40,118 nt of DNA from Microcaldota archaeon (GTDB taxonomy: Archaea; Micrarchaeota; Micrarchaeia; Micrarchaeales; Micrarchaeaceae): assembly GCA_021828155.1 (NCBI GenBank), contig JAKAST010000005.1, forward strand, positions 1-40,118, written 5' to 3'. Position numbers and translations under genes: made by a program. How positions within the stretch are numbered: the stretch's first letter is position 1; each line of letters opens with the position of its first letter. The notes beneath the pieces were generated by a model. That model was not told the origin of the DNA, searched no databases, and worked only from the letters and a program-made list of their open reading frames with translations. Below are positions 15,237-22,255 of the stretch, piece after piece.

Positions 15237-16124
15237 CTACTTTTTCCTGGAGGTTAGTTTGTAAGCCTCAACGCTCTTGTTTATCTCCAGCTCGTAATCT
15301 GGGCCAACAGGTGTTTGGGGACTCTCTGCACTTATCTGCTCATTTGCCTCCTTTACCAACCTGTCTGCCTCTTCTCTGCCTATCCTGGTTAGCATGCCGT
15401 TGCATGTGCACCTGAAACCAGCCTCATACGCAGCATCGAACGTGAAAATCAGCTTGTTGCTCTCATAGCAGTTCTTACATATGAAGTAGTCATTGCAGTT
15501 GTCCTTGACAACATCACTAGTCTGCGTCATGTTCTTAACATAATCCAGGAACTGCCCTATCTTGTTTACGTTTATATACCACGCAAAAGAGAGCCATCCG
15601 TCTACATTTTTAGATATGTTGTAATTTGTTATCCCGTAGCCCTGCATTATGTTGAGTATGCGCCTTACCGCGTTGATCTTCAGGCCGAGCCTTGCGGCAA
15701 TGTCCTCATCAGTTTTCGGCGAATCAAGTAGCTCAACCACCTCCATTGCACGCTTGCTTACGTTCTTCCTTAGGTAAGACGAGACTATCTCATCGCTCCC
15801 AAGGCTATTTATTATGACGTTTGCCGCTTTCGAGTATTCTACTGCCGCATCCACTGCGCCTGCCTTTACTGGCTTGGTGGCGTGTTTCGGCTGCGCTGAC
15901 ACATGATTTGATGCACTGCCGGCCCTGCTCCAGCCATGTGCATTTCCATGCTTGGCAGGGCTTTTCGGATTGTGTTTTGCCGTGCCTACATGCCGCTTGC
16001 TAGCGCTATATGCGTACCTTGCATGCCCTATCTTGGCTGCCTTCTTGCTTTTGGTAACCATGTGTCTCTGCTGCGCTGTACCATGTTTCTTGGAAGTGTG
16101 AGATACCTTTTTTGCCTTTGCCAT
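15237..16124 (-). CDS. tfe: Transcription factor E alpha (TFE) with long basic N-terminal tail
   Basis: Archaeal counterpart of TFIIE-alpha, assisting promoter opening by RNA polymerase. The winged-helix domain is at about residues 103-185: MEVVELLDSPKTDEDIAARLG, NAVRRILNIMQGYGI, then GWLSFAWYIN. A zinc-ribbon-like region follows with Cys216/Cys219 (CKNC) and Cys239/Cys241 (CTCNG). Two oddities stand out. About the first 90 residues form a Lys-, His-, Ala- and Ser-rich tail not usual in TFE, and the second cysteine pair is CxC instead of CxxC. A TATA-like box at about 16183-16193 serves this gene. Alternative: another winged-helix zinc protein, but the domain order favours TFE. Confidence 0.82.
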   Translation of the reverse strand: MAKAKKVSHTSKKHGTAQQRHMVTKSKKAAKIGHARYAYSASKRHVGTAKHNPKSPAKHGNAHGWSRAGSASNHVSAQPKHATKPVKAGAVDAAVEYSKAANVIINSLGSDEIVSSYLRKNVSKRAMEVVELLDSPKTDEDIAARLGLKINAVRRILNIMQGYGITNYNISKNVDGWLSFAWYINVNKIGQFLDYVKNMTQTSDVVKDNCNDYFICKNCYESNKLIFTFDAAYEAGFRCTCNGMLTRIGREEADRLVKEANEQISAESPQTPVGPDYELEINKSVEAYKLTSRKK

Positions 16125-16270
16125 AGAATGCGCCTCGCTCGTATAGGTTCCAGTTAACGCATCTATTATTTTGTCTTTTCTGGTATTTAATGGTTGCTAT
16201 TCCTGGTTTTGGCGGTTCAAAACGGGCCATACTGCTGCTTTTCTCGTCATATTCAATCAAACTGTCTGTT

Positions 16271-16338
16271 ATTGCGTTGCATCTGTGAAAATATTCATGC
16301 GACGCAATTAGCTCTTGGCGGTAAGCTCAGCGTCCGCC
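16271..16338 (+). ncRNA. Candidate double-hairpin RNA between TFE and L15e
   Basis: First hairpin: arms ATTGCGTTGCAT (16271-16282) and ATGCGACGCAAT (16297-16308), 12 bp with one G-U pair and a 14-nt loop. Second: GGCGG (16317-16321) with CCGCC (16334-16338). Tandem hairpins recall H/ACA guide RNAs, but no clear ACA box or K-turn was found, so the family is open. The strand is a guess. Confidence 0.25.
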
Positions 16339-16372
16339 CAAAACCTATACAGTCACGTACAGCATTGCACAC

Positions 16373-16383
16373 GGTATAAATAC
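16373..16383 (+). promoter_or_regulatory. TATA box for L15e-pcc1
   Basis: GGTATAAATAC, about 69 nt upstream of ATG 16447, predicting a leader of roughly 45 nt. Confidence 0.6.
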
Positions 16384-16446
16384 CTTTACATGCAGAATCC
16401 TCTACTGCAAGCCTTACGCTTATTTTGCAAGTTTGCAAGTGGTACC

Positions 16447-16959
16447 ATGGGCTTTTACAACGAATCTAAGAAGGTCTTTGCGACCGAATACAAGGAACGC
16501 TCCCAAATCTATCGGGAACGGATGGCCACATGGAGCAAGGAGCCCGCGGTCACCATGGCCCAACGGCCAACAAATCTTGCAAGAGCCAGGGAGCTCGGCT
16601 ACAGAGCCAAGCAGGGGGTGTACATAGCAAGGGTGTCCGTTCGGAAGGGCAGGCGTATGCGTCCGGCTGTCGGCGGCGGCAGGAAGCCGTCGAAGAGCGG
16701 GCGCTTCTTCTCTAGGGCAAAATCCCTGCAAACCATAGCAGAGGAGCGCGCTGCGGTTAGGTTCTCCAACATGGAGGTCCTAAACTCCTATTTTGTCGGC
16801 GAAACAGGCGAAAGGCGTTTCTACGAGATCATAATGCTGGACAGGGCCAGCCCTGTCGTCACTGCTGACGCGTTCTACCGCTCTATAGTTTCAAGGAAGC
16901 ATAGGGCACATCGCGGCCTCACACGCTCGGGTCGGAAATCCCGCGGCCTGACACACTGA
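16447..16959 (+). CDS. rpl15e: Ribosomal protein L15e (eL15)
   Basis: Large-subunit protein. Seen from ATG 16447 (170 residues): MGFYNESKKVF, YRERMATWSKEPAVTMAQRPTN as the signature central region, then ARELGYRAKQGVYIARVSVRKG and a basic C-terminus. The frame is open for 44 codons upstream, but those residues do not resemble L15e, and the MGFY start is the family start. The stop codon overlaps the ATG of pcc1 by one base (TGATG), indicating coupled translation. Confidence 0.96.
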   Translation: MGFYNESKKVFATEYKERSQIYRERMATWSKEPAVTMAQRPTNLARARELGYRAKQGVYIARVSVRKGRRMRPAVGGGRKPSKSGRFFSRAKSLQTIAEERAAVRFSNMEVLNSYFVGETGERRFYEIIMLDRASPVVTADAFYRSIVSRKHRAHRGLTRSGRKSRGLTH

Positions 16960-17252
16960 TGGCGTTTCATATGGCAGGCGCAAACCGATATGCAGCAAGG
17001 ATAACCATAACCAAGCACCTACCAATCAAATACAGCAAGATGATTGGCAGTTACAAAGCATATCGGCGAAGCAAGATATCAACAAAAGAGGACGCGCATT
17101 CAATCTCGATAAGCATAGCGGCCAATGACGCCACAGCGCTGCGTGCCTCTCTTAACTCTGTGATGCGCGACATACACGTAATAGAGAGCACAGGAAGGCT
17201 CGCAGTCCGGAGTACTAGGAAAGGCCGAAACGTTCGCGGCAACAGATTATAG
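16959..17252 (+). CDS. pcc1: KEOPS complex subunit Pcc1
   Basis: Small dimerising subunit of the KEOPS complex, which makes N6-threonylcarbamoyladenosine at position 37 of ANN-decoding tRNAs. The 97-residue protein has the Pcc1 signature SISISIAANDATALRASLNSVMRDIHVIEST (residues 47-77), where the DxxALRAslNS block is diagnostic. The basic C-terminus (STRKGRNVRGN) is slightly extended. Its start overlaps the L15e stop. Other KEOPS genes are not in the window. Local substrates would include tRNA-Ile and tRNA-Lys, which read ANN codons. Confidence 0.8.
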   Translation: MAFHMAGANRYAARITITKHLPIKYSKMIGSYKAYRRSKISTKEDAHSISISIAANDATALRASLNSVMRDIHVIESTGRLAVRSTRKGRNVRGNRL

Positions 17253-17341
17253 ACTGCAGTTAATTACATGTCTGTCTCTCTGCAACACCCCTCAATGCCG
17301 TGCCGGGACTCTCTACCGGTACTTCGTCACAGAATGAAAAA

Positions 17342-17352
17342 TCTATAAATAT
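17342..17352 (+). promoter_or_regulatory. TATA box for the ribosomal protein cluster
   Basis: TCTATAAATAT, about 100 nt upstream of the chosen L3 start. It predicts a transcript start near 17372 and a leader of around 80 nt, long for this genome. The leader may carry regulation, but no known ribosomal leader structure was recognised. Confidence 0.5.
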
Positions 17353-17450
17353 GTGCGCCCATCAATACTGATTGGCTCTAGAAAGCACGACGTGTCATCT
17401 TTTTCACTTCGGTGCACTTTCAATTAGGGCATTGCAGCACAGTGTTTCGA

Positions 17451-18410
17451 ATGGCAGGATCGCTACAATATTGGCCTAGGAGGCGCGCGCGGCACAGGCT
17501 CCCACGCGTCAGGAACATGCCCGCGCAGGCTGAGCCAGTGCTCTCCAGCATGATCGCATACAAGGCAGGCATGGTGAGTCTTGGAGTTGTCGACGATTCA
17601 AATGCCCCGACCAAGGGCATGGAAGTAATGCGCGCCGGCACAGTGCTGGAGATTCCGCGTATGGAAGTGTATGGAATACGGCTCTACAAGCGTGACGCGG
17701 AATCAGGCTATAGGCATGTGTCGGCTGAGATGCTGCACAGGCAAACCTCTGAGAGGCTCGGCATCAAGAAGGTCAAAGCTGATGAAACCAAGCTTGCAGA
17801 TCTGAGGGCAAAGGCCGGCGAGTACATTGATGCAACTGCGCTTGTGGCCGCATATCCGAAAGGCATGAGCACGGGGCAGCACCACCCTATGAGATTCGAG
17901 AGTGCGGTAGGGGGCAAAAGCGTCGAGGAGAAGCTAGATACCCTCTCAAAGCTGCTGGGAAAGGAGCTCAAGGCGTCCGACATTTTTAAGCCCGGGGAGT
18001 ACATAGACACAACCTCGATAACGAAGGGCAAGGGCTGGCAGGGAGCAATAAAACGCTTCGGCGCCTCGCGGCAGTTCCACAAGGCCACGCAAAAGATAAG
18101 GCACGTAGGCCCTCTCGGGGCATTCACACCTGGGAAGGTATTATACAGCGTGCCGAGAGCGGGCCAGATGGGGTTCAACTACCGCACGGAGCACGGCAAG
18201 CGCATACTCAAGATAGGCCAAAAAGAGAGCGTATCTGAAATAAATCCGAAGTCAGGATTCGCGAATTACGGTCAGGTAAGGAGTGACTACCTGCTCATAG
18301 AGGGTTCTGTACCCGGGCCCGCCAAGAGGCTTGTCCGGCTAAGGAAATCCATAACGCAGCAGAGCGCGAAGGGCGTGAGCGAGCCCAAGCTGACTTTCAT
18401 AAAGGGCTGA
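17451..18410 (+). CDS. rpl3: Ribosomal protein L3 (uL3)
   Basis: First gene of the S10-type cluster. Seen from ATG 17451 (319 residues): GSLQYWPRRRARHRLPRVRN, AYKAGMVSLGVVDD, and the central KGKGWQGAIKRFGASRQFHKATQKIRHVGPLGAFTPGKV region typical of archaeal and eukaryotic L3. The GSLQYWPRxRA beginning is the usual N-terminus and supports this start over the in-frame ATG at 17412. uL4 follows after 5 nt. Confidence 0.96.
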   Translation: MAGSLQYWPRRRARHRLPRVRNMPAQAEPVLSSMIAYKAGMVSLGVVDDSNAPTKGMEVMRAGTVLEIPRMEVYGIRLYKRDAESGYRHVSAEMLHRQTSERLGIKKVKADETKLADLRAKAGEYIDATALVAAYPKGMSTGQHHPMRFESAVGGKSVEEKLDTLSKLLGKELKASDIFKPGEYIDTTSITKGKGWQGAIKRFGASRQFHKATQKIRHVGPLGAFTPGKVLYSVPRAGQMGFNYRTEHGKRILKIGQKESVSEINPKSGFANYGQVRSDYLLIEGSVPGPAKRLVRLRKSITQQSAKGVSEPKLTFIKG

Positions 18411-18415
18411 ATTAA

Positions 18416-19210
18416 ATGGCAAATACTGACTTATATTCATTGGACGGCAGGCAGGTAGGCAAGGTTGAGCTGCCTCAGATCTTCAGCATTGAGGTGAAGC
18501 CGTGGCTCATAAGCAGGGCGGCCGTGGCAGAGCAGTCCAGGCGCATGCAGCCCCAGGGCCATTTCGTGTTGGCGGGTATGCAGACGACAGCGGCCTATTA
18601 CGGCGCAATGATGTCGTGGCGTACAGGGAGGCACGTCGGAAAGGCTATACGGCCCAGGGAGAAGCTCGGCGGCGGGGCATTAGGCAAGATAAGGCGCATA
18701 CCCTCGTCAGTCAAAGGCAAGCGTGCGCACCCGCACCTTATAGAAAAGGACATACACGAGACTATAAACGATGGCGAATACAGACGCGCCGTAGCAAGCG
18801 CTGTAGCTGCAACAGCCAGCAGAGATGGCATCCCTTCAGGCACTTCTGTCAGCCTGCCCGTTGTGGTGTCTAACGATATAGAGTCTGTATCAAAGACAAA
18901 AGCAGTGCTGGCGCTTTTCAAGGGGCTCAAGATACTGGACTATGCGCTTTCAAGCGGCACTAGGGCAAGAAAAGGGGTAAGGCGCTCATCTATCCAGAGG
19001 CTCAAGAAGCACAAAATACTAATGGTGGTCAACGCGGACAAAGGTATAGTAAAGGCCGCGCGAAACATACCCAGCGTGGAGGTCAGTACCACCAGTCAGC
19101 TCAGCATAGGCAAGCTGGCACCAGGTGGTGCAGGACGTGTATTGGTAATATGGAGCGAGGACGCAGTCAAGGGCGTCACCGAGGCCATAAACAGGCTTAG
19201 CCTGAGGTGA
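18416..19210 (+). CDS. rpl4: Ribosomal protein L4 (uL4)
   Basis: Large-subunit protein lining the exit tunnel. The 264-residue archaeal form shows FSIEVKPWLISRAAVAEQS, MSWRTGRHVGKAIRPREKLGGGALGKIRRIPSSVKGKRAHPHL (the extended tunnel loop), and the C-terminal LKKHKILMVVNADKGIVKAARNIPSVEV. It is embedded between L3 and L23 in the standard order. Confidence 0.96.
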   Translation: MANTDLYSLDGRQVGKVELPQIFSIEVKPWLISRAAVAEQSRRMQPQGHFVLAGMQTTAAYYGAMMSWRTGRHVGKAIRPREKLGGGALGKIRRIPSSVKGKRAHPHLIEKDIHETINDGEYRRAVASAVAATASRDGIPSGTSVSLPVVVSNDIESVSKTKAVLALFKGLKILDYALSSGTRARKGVRRSSIQRLKKHKILMVVNADKGIVKAARNIPSVEVSTTSQLSIGKLAPGGAGRVLVIWSEDAVKGVTEAINRLSLR

Positions 19211-19214
19211 ATTC

Positions 19215-19466
19215 ATGTCAGTACTCAGATACCCGCTAGCAACAGAAAAATCTATCAACATGGTCTCAAGGGGCAACGTCATAGTGTACATAGTTGATTC
19301 ACGCTCAACCAAAAGCGAGATAAGCAAGGAGTTCGAGCGTATGTTCAACGCCAAGGTGGAGAGCGTGCGCATAGCAAACTCTCCCAATAATTCGAAGAAG
19401 GCATTCATAAAACTGGCAAAGGGCTTCAACGCCGGAGACATAGCGATGAAGCTGAAACTGGTGTGA
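19215..19466 (+). CDS. rpl23: Ribosomal protein L23 (uL23)
   Basis: Large-subunit protein at the exit-tunnel mouth, docking site for targeting factors. The 83 residues carry RYPLATEKSINMVSRGNVIVYIVD and FNAKVESVRIANSPNNSKKAFIKL, matching uL23. A GGTGA motif lies 5 nt before the ATG. uL2 follows 3 nt after the stop. Confidence 0.96.
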   Translation: MSVLRYPLATEKSINMVSRGNVIVYIVDSRSTKSEISKEFERMFNAKVESVRIANSPNNSKKAFIKLAKGFNAGDIAMKLKLV

Positions 19467-19469
19467 GGC

Positions 19470-20180
19470 ATGGGCAAGAAACTTAGGCAGCAGAGGAGGG
19501 GCAAGGGCAGCAATCTGTACACCAAGCTGCCTGGCACGTTCACTACTAGCGTCAGTTATGTAAAGGAGCCATCATTTAAGGGCAATGCAGAGGTAATGAG
19601 GCTGATGAACGATACCGGCCACACCTCGCCTGTAATGGAGGTGGCGTACGACGACTTCAGCCGGAGCTACATGTTAGCGCCGGAGGGCATAGCGGTTGGC
19701 GCCAGAATACACTTTGGTACGGACAGCTACAGCATAGGCAGCGTTATGCGCCTTGCTGACATACCTGAGGGCATACCGATATTCAACATAGAGTCAGTGC
19801 CTGGCGACGGCGGCAAGTACGTAAGAGCCGCGGGTGCATACGCCTACATAACCTCGCGCACCGATAGCACCGTGACAGTGCTGATGCCGTCCAAGGCCAT
19901 GGTAACGATAGACCCGGCATGCAGGGCGCAGCTCGGCATAGTTGCAGGCGGAGGCATGAGCGACCAGCCGATAGTTAAGGCCGGCAAGAACCACTACATA
20001 ATGCATACGATTAACAGGACGTGGCCGAGGAACAGAGGAGTGAAAATGAACCCCGTGGACCACCCATTCGGAGGCAAGCAGCACCACAAGGGCAAGAGCA
20101 GCATGACGTCAAGGAACGCTCCGCCCGGAAGGAAGGTAGGCCACATAGCCGCTAGGCGTACAGGCAGGAGGAAAAGGTAA
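19470..20180 (+). CDS. rpl2: Ribosomal protein L2 (uL2)
   Basis: Large-subunit protein near the peptidyl-transferase centre. The 236 residues include GKKLRQQRRGKGSNLY, the SH3-like domain with GIAVGARIHFG and YITSRTDSTVTVLMPS, and the C-terminal conserved NRTWPRNRGVKMNPVDHPFGGKQH with the essential histidine region. Length fits archaeal L2. A GAGG motif precedes the start. Confidence 0.97.
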   Translation: MGKKLRQQRRGKGSNLYTKLPGTFTTSVSYVKEPSFKGNAEVMRLMNDTGHTSPVMEVAYDDFSRSYMLAPEGIAVGARIHFGTDSYSIGSVMRLADIPEGIPIFNIESVPGDGGKYVRAAGAYAYITSRTDSTVTVLMPSKAMVTIDPACRAQLGIVAGGGMSDQPIVKAGKNHYIMHTINRTWPRNRGVKMNPVDHPFGGKQHHKGKSSMTSRNAPPGRKVGHIAARRTGRRKR

Positions 20181-20221
20181 AGGCTAAATACCGATACAAT
20201 GATAATTTAGACGGTGTTATC

Positions 20222-20440
20222 ATGGCAGATAGGATATCAAGCACGGCTGTTAAGAGAGAGCCAGGCTACCTGTACTACCTGGGGAAGGACGGCTACGTAT
20301 GGCGCACGCCTATGAGGGGCAAGAAGGGCAGCAAGGAGAAGGTCTCGCAGGAGAAGGTCTCGCGCGAGGAGGGCTACCTGTACTTCATAGACTCGAGCGG
20401 CTACGTGTCTAGGGCCAAGCAGGCCAGGGGCAGGAAGTAA
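20222..20440 (+). CDS. Small basic protein with two GYLYxxxxxGYV repeats
   Basis: A 72-residue lysine-rich protein inserted between L2 and S19. It contains two imperfect copies of one unit: PGYLYYLGKDGYVWR (residues 14-28) and EGYLYFIDSSGYVSR (residues 49-63), separated by a Lys/Gly/Ser linker with a doubled QEKVS/REE segment. I recall similar small proteins in archaeal genomes but cannot name a family with a function. Its place suggests a ribosome-associated or nucleic-acid-binding role; this is inference. A TATA-like GCTAAATACC (20182-20191) may give it its own promoter. Confidence 0.8.
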   Translation: MADRISSTAVKREPGYLYYLGKDGYVWRTPMRGKKGSKEKVSQEKVSREEGYLYFIDSSGYVSRAKQARGRK

Positions 20441-20449
20441 GTGTGAAAC

Positions 20450-20836
20450 ATGGCTGAAAGGATTGCGTTCAAGGGCCGGCTTCCGAATGCATTGGCAGCG
20501 ATGAGCATAGGCGAGTACAAAGGGCTCGTCAAGTCGAGGCAGAGGCGCTGGCTCTCACGCAATTCCCTTCAGTACAAAAAGCTTACGGAAAGCGTGGAGA
20601 GAAAGAGGGCCCAGGGAAAGCCTGTCAGGACCCACATGAGGGAAGCCCTAATTCTGCCATCATGGGTGGGCATGGAGTTCGACGTCCATAACGGAAAGGA
20701 GTTCGTGCACTTTGGCATAGCGCCAAACATGCTCGGGCACAGGCTGGGCGAGTTTTCGCCCACGACAAAGCGCGTGCAGCACTCCGCACCCGGAATAAAG
20801 GCGACTCGCGGCAGCAAGTTCCTGGACAAGAAGTGA
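20450..20836 (+). CDS. rps19: Ribosomal protein S19 (uS19)
   Basis: Small-subunit head protein. The 128 residues carry the archaeal N-terminal extension with RQRRWLSRN, the HMREALILPSWVGMEFDVHNGKEFVHFGI core and the C-terminal GHRLGEFSPTTKRVQHSAPGIKATRGSKF, the S19 signature. It follows the small repeat protein by 9 nt and precedes L22 by 9 nt. Confidence 0.96.
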   Translation: MAERIAFKGRLPNALAAMSIGEYKGLVKSRQRRWLSRNSLQYKKLTESVERKRAQGKPVRTHMREALILPSWVGMEFDVHNGKEFVHFGIAPNMLGHRLGEFSPTTKRVQHSAPGIKATRGSKFLDKK

Positions 20837-20845
20837 GGCGTTTTA

Positions 20846-21544
20846 GTGAGGTATTCGTTCAACGCAAAGGGAGAAAGACTCGTATTTGCAGGTGCCAAGG
20901 ACCTCAACGCGAGCCACAAGGACCTGGCGGCAGTATGCGACTCGATACGCTACAGGCCCGCAGAGGGCGCAATGGCGCTGCTTGACGGCGTGGCCGATGC
21001 CGGCATGCCTATAGAGTTCAAAAGGAACAATAAGGGCATGGGGTCGAGGCACGAGCTCCATGGCCGCAAGGGCAGGTACCCGAAGAAATGCGCTGCAATG
21101 GTCAGGAAGGTGCTCGCAAACGCCATGGCGGTTGCGCGATCGAAGGGGTATGATGACACAAGCATGTTCGTTGTGCACGCATCGGCCAACAAGACCCAGA
21201 TAGTCAGGCGCTCCCCATCGAAAGGCATGCTCTACCATTCAGACAGCTACGGCTACCCGTCAACCCGGCACAGCGACATAGAGCTCTCCAAGGTCGAGAT
21301 AGGGCTTGCGGTGCCGGAGGACGTGAAGCTGGGCAAGCAGGCAATGCTCCTGCTGAAGAAGTCGAGCGCGATGGCCGAGAAGCTGCACGCGCAAGCAAAG
21401 GCAGCGCCGCAGAAGCCGAAGCAGAAGCTGAAGCCGGCTGTGCCAAAGCCCGCGAAGACCGACAAGCCTGTACCCGCAAACGACGGCTCGAAGGTCGGGC
21501 GCAGCGGAAATGAATCAGAGCACCAGGTCAAGTCAGATAGGTGA
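20846..21544 (+). CDS. rpl22: Ribosomal protein L22 (uL22) with C-terminal tail
   Basis: Large-subunit tunnel-lining protein. The uL22 core runs to about residue 155, with DLNASHKDLAAVCDSIRYRP, the KKCAAMVRKVLANAMAVARSKG helix and the VHASANKTQIVRRSPSKG loop. Beyond the core there are about 70 extra residues rich in Ala, Lys, Pro and Gln (APQKPKQKLKPAVPKPAK), likely a disordered basic tail. The start is GTG at 20846. Archaeal L22 is usually about 150 residues, so 232 is long. Confidence 0.93.
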   Translation: MRYSFNAKGERLVFAGAKDLNASHKDLAAVCDSIRYRPAEGAMALLDGVADAGMPIEFKRNNKGMGSRHELHGRKGRYPKKCAAMVRKVLANAMAVARSKGYDDTSMFVVHASANKTQIVRRSPSKGMLYHSDSYGYPSTRHSDIELSKVEIGLAVPEDVKLGKQAMLLLKKSSAMAEKLHAQAKAAPQKPKQKLKPAVPKPAKTDKPVPANDGSKVGRSGNESEHQVKSDR

Positions 21545-21548
21545 ATGG

Positions 21549-22172
21549 ATGGCAACAGAGCGCAAATTCATAGACGACGCTGTAATAAAGCTCAACATAT
21601 CAAAGTTCCTTTCGAGGGCCCTCTCGAAGGCGGGATTCTCACGCGTGGAAATACAGAAGACTCCGGTGCTTACGCGCATAACCGTATACGTGCTGAACCC
21701 CGGCCGGGTCATAGGCAGGGCAGGCAAGACTATAGACGAGCTCACCGAAACCATACGCTCGAAATTCGACGTCAACAATCCACAGATAAGCGTGGTCGAG
21801 GTGGGCAACAAGATGCTCGAGCCGCTCCTAGTCGCAAAAGACATAACGTTCAAGCTGGAGCGCTCTATAAACCCAAGGAAGATCATACAGTCAACGCTTA
21901 AGATCATCATGGAGAACGGAGCGCTCGGCGCAGAGATAATAATGAACGGCAAACTCGCCGCAAAAGGCGCTCGGGCAAAATCAATAAGGAAGAGCGTGGG
22001 CTACATACCGAAGGCCGGCGATGTGACATCGCTGGTTCACGAGGGCGTGGCCACGGCCTACCCCAAGTACGGGGCAATAGGCGTCAGGGTGAGGATAGTG
22101 CCTCCGGGCACCAAGTTCCCTGACAGGGAGATAAAGACTGTAGAAATACCTAAGGCTATACTGAATAGCTGA
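21549..22172 (+). CDS. rps3: Ribosomal protein S3 (uS3)
   Basis: Small-subunit protein at the mRNA entry site. From ATG 21549 (207 residues) it begins MATERKFIDDAVIKLNISKFL, followed by the KH domain with NPGRVIGRAGKTIDEL and the C-terminal GVATAYPKYGAIGVRVRIVPPGTKFPD. The frame extends upstream to ATG 21510 inside L22, but a GGTGA motif just before 21549 and the family N-terminus favour the shorter start. It is the last ribosomal gene in the cluster: L29, S17 and the rest do not follow. Confidence 0.95.
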   Translation: MATERKFIDDAVIKLNISKFLSRALSKAGFSRVEIQKTPVLTRITVYVLNPGRVIGRAGKTIDELTETIRSKFDVNNPQISVVEVGNKMLEPLLVAKDITFKLERSINPRKIIQSTLKIIMENGALGAEIIMNGKLAAKGARAKSIRKSVGYIPKAGDVTSLVHEGVATAYPKYGAIGVRVRIVPPGTKFPDREIKTVEIPKAILNS

Positions 22173-22255
22173 ATGGATTCAGTTGTCGAAACGTGTGTAA
22201 AGGTTTTTAGCACAGGCTTCGTAAAAAGTAAAGAACAGCGCAAAGGTATGGTTGC

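Larger units (their letters stand above)
16125..16446. other. Intergenic region between TFE and L15e with two hairpins
   Basis: About 320 nt between divergent genes. It contains the TFE promoter (about 16183-16193), two inverted repeats (16271-16308 and 16317-16338) and the L15e TATA box (16373-16383). No protein gene is supported: the upstream part of the L15e frame has no family similarity. Confidence 0.6.

Noticed and set aside
20338-20375. Short direct repeat GAGAAGGTCTCGC
   Set aside because: It encodes the repeated EKVS linker of the small repeat protein and is too short for a CRISPR or mobile element.
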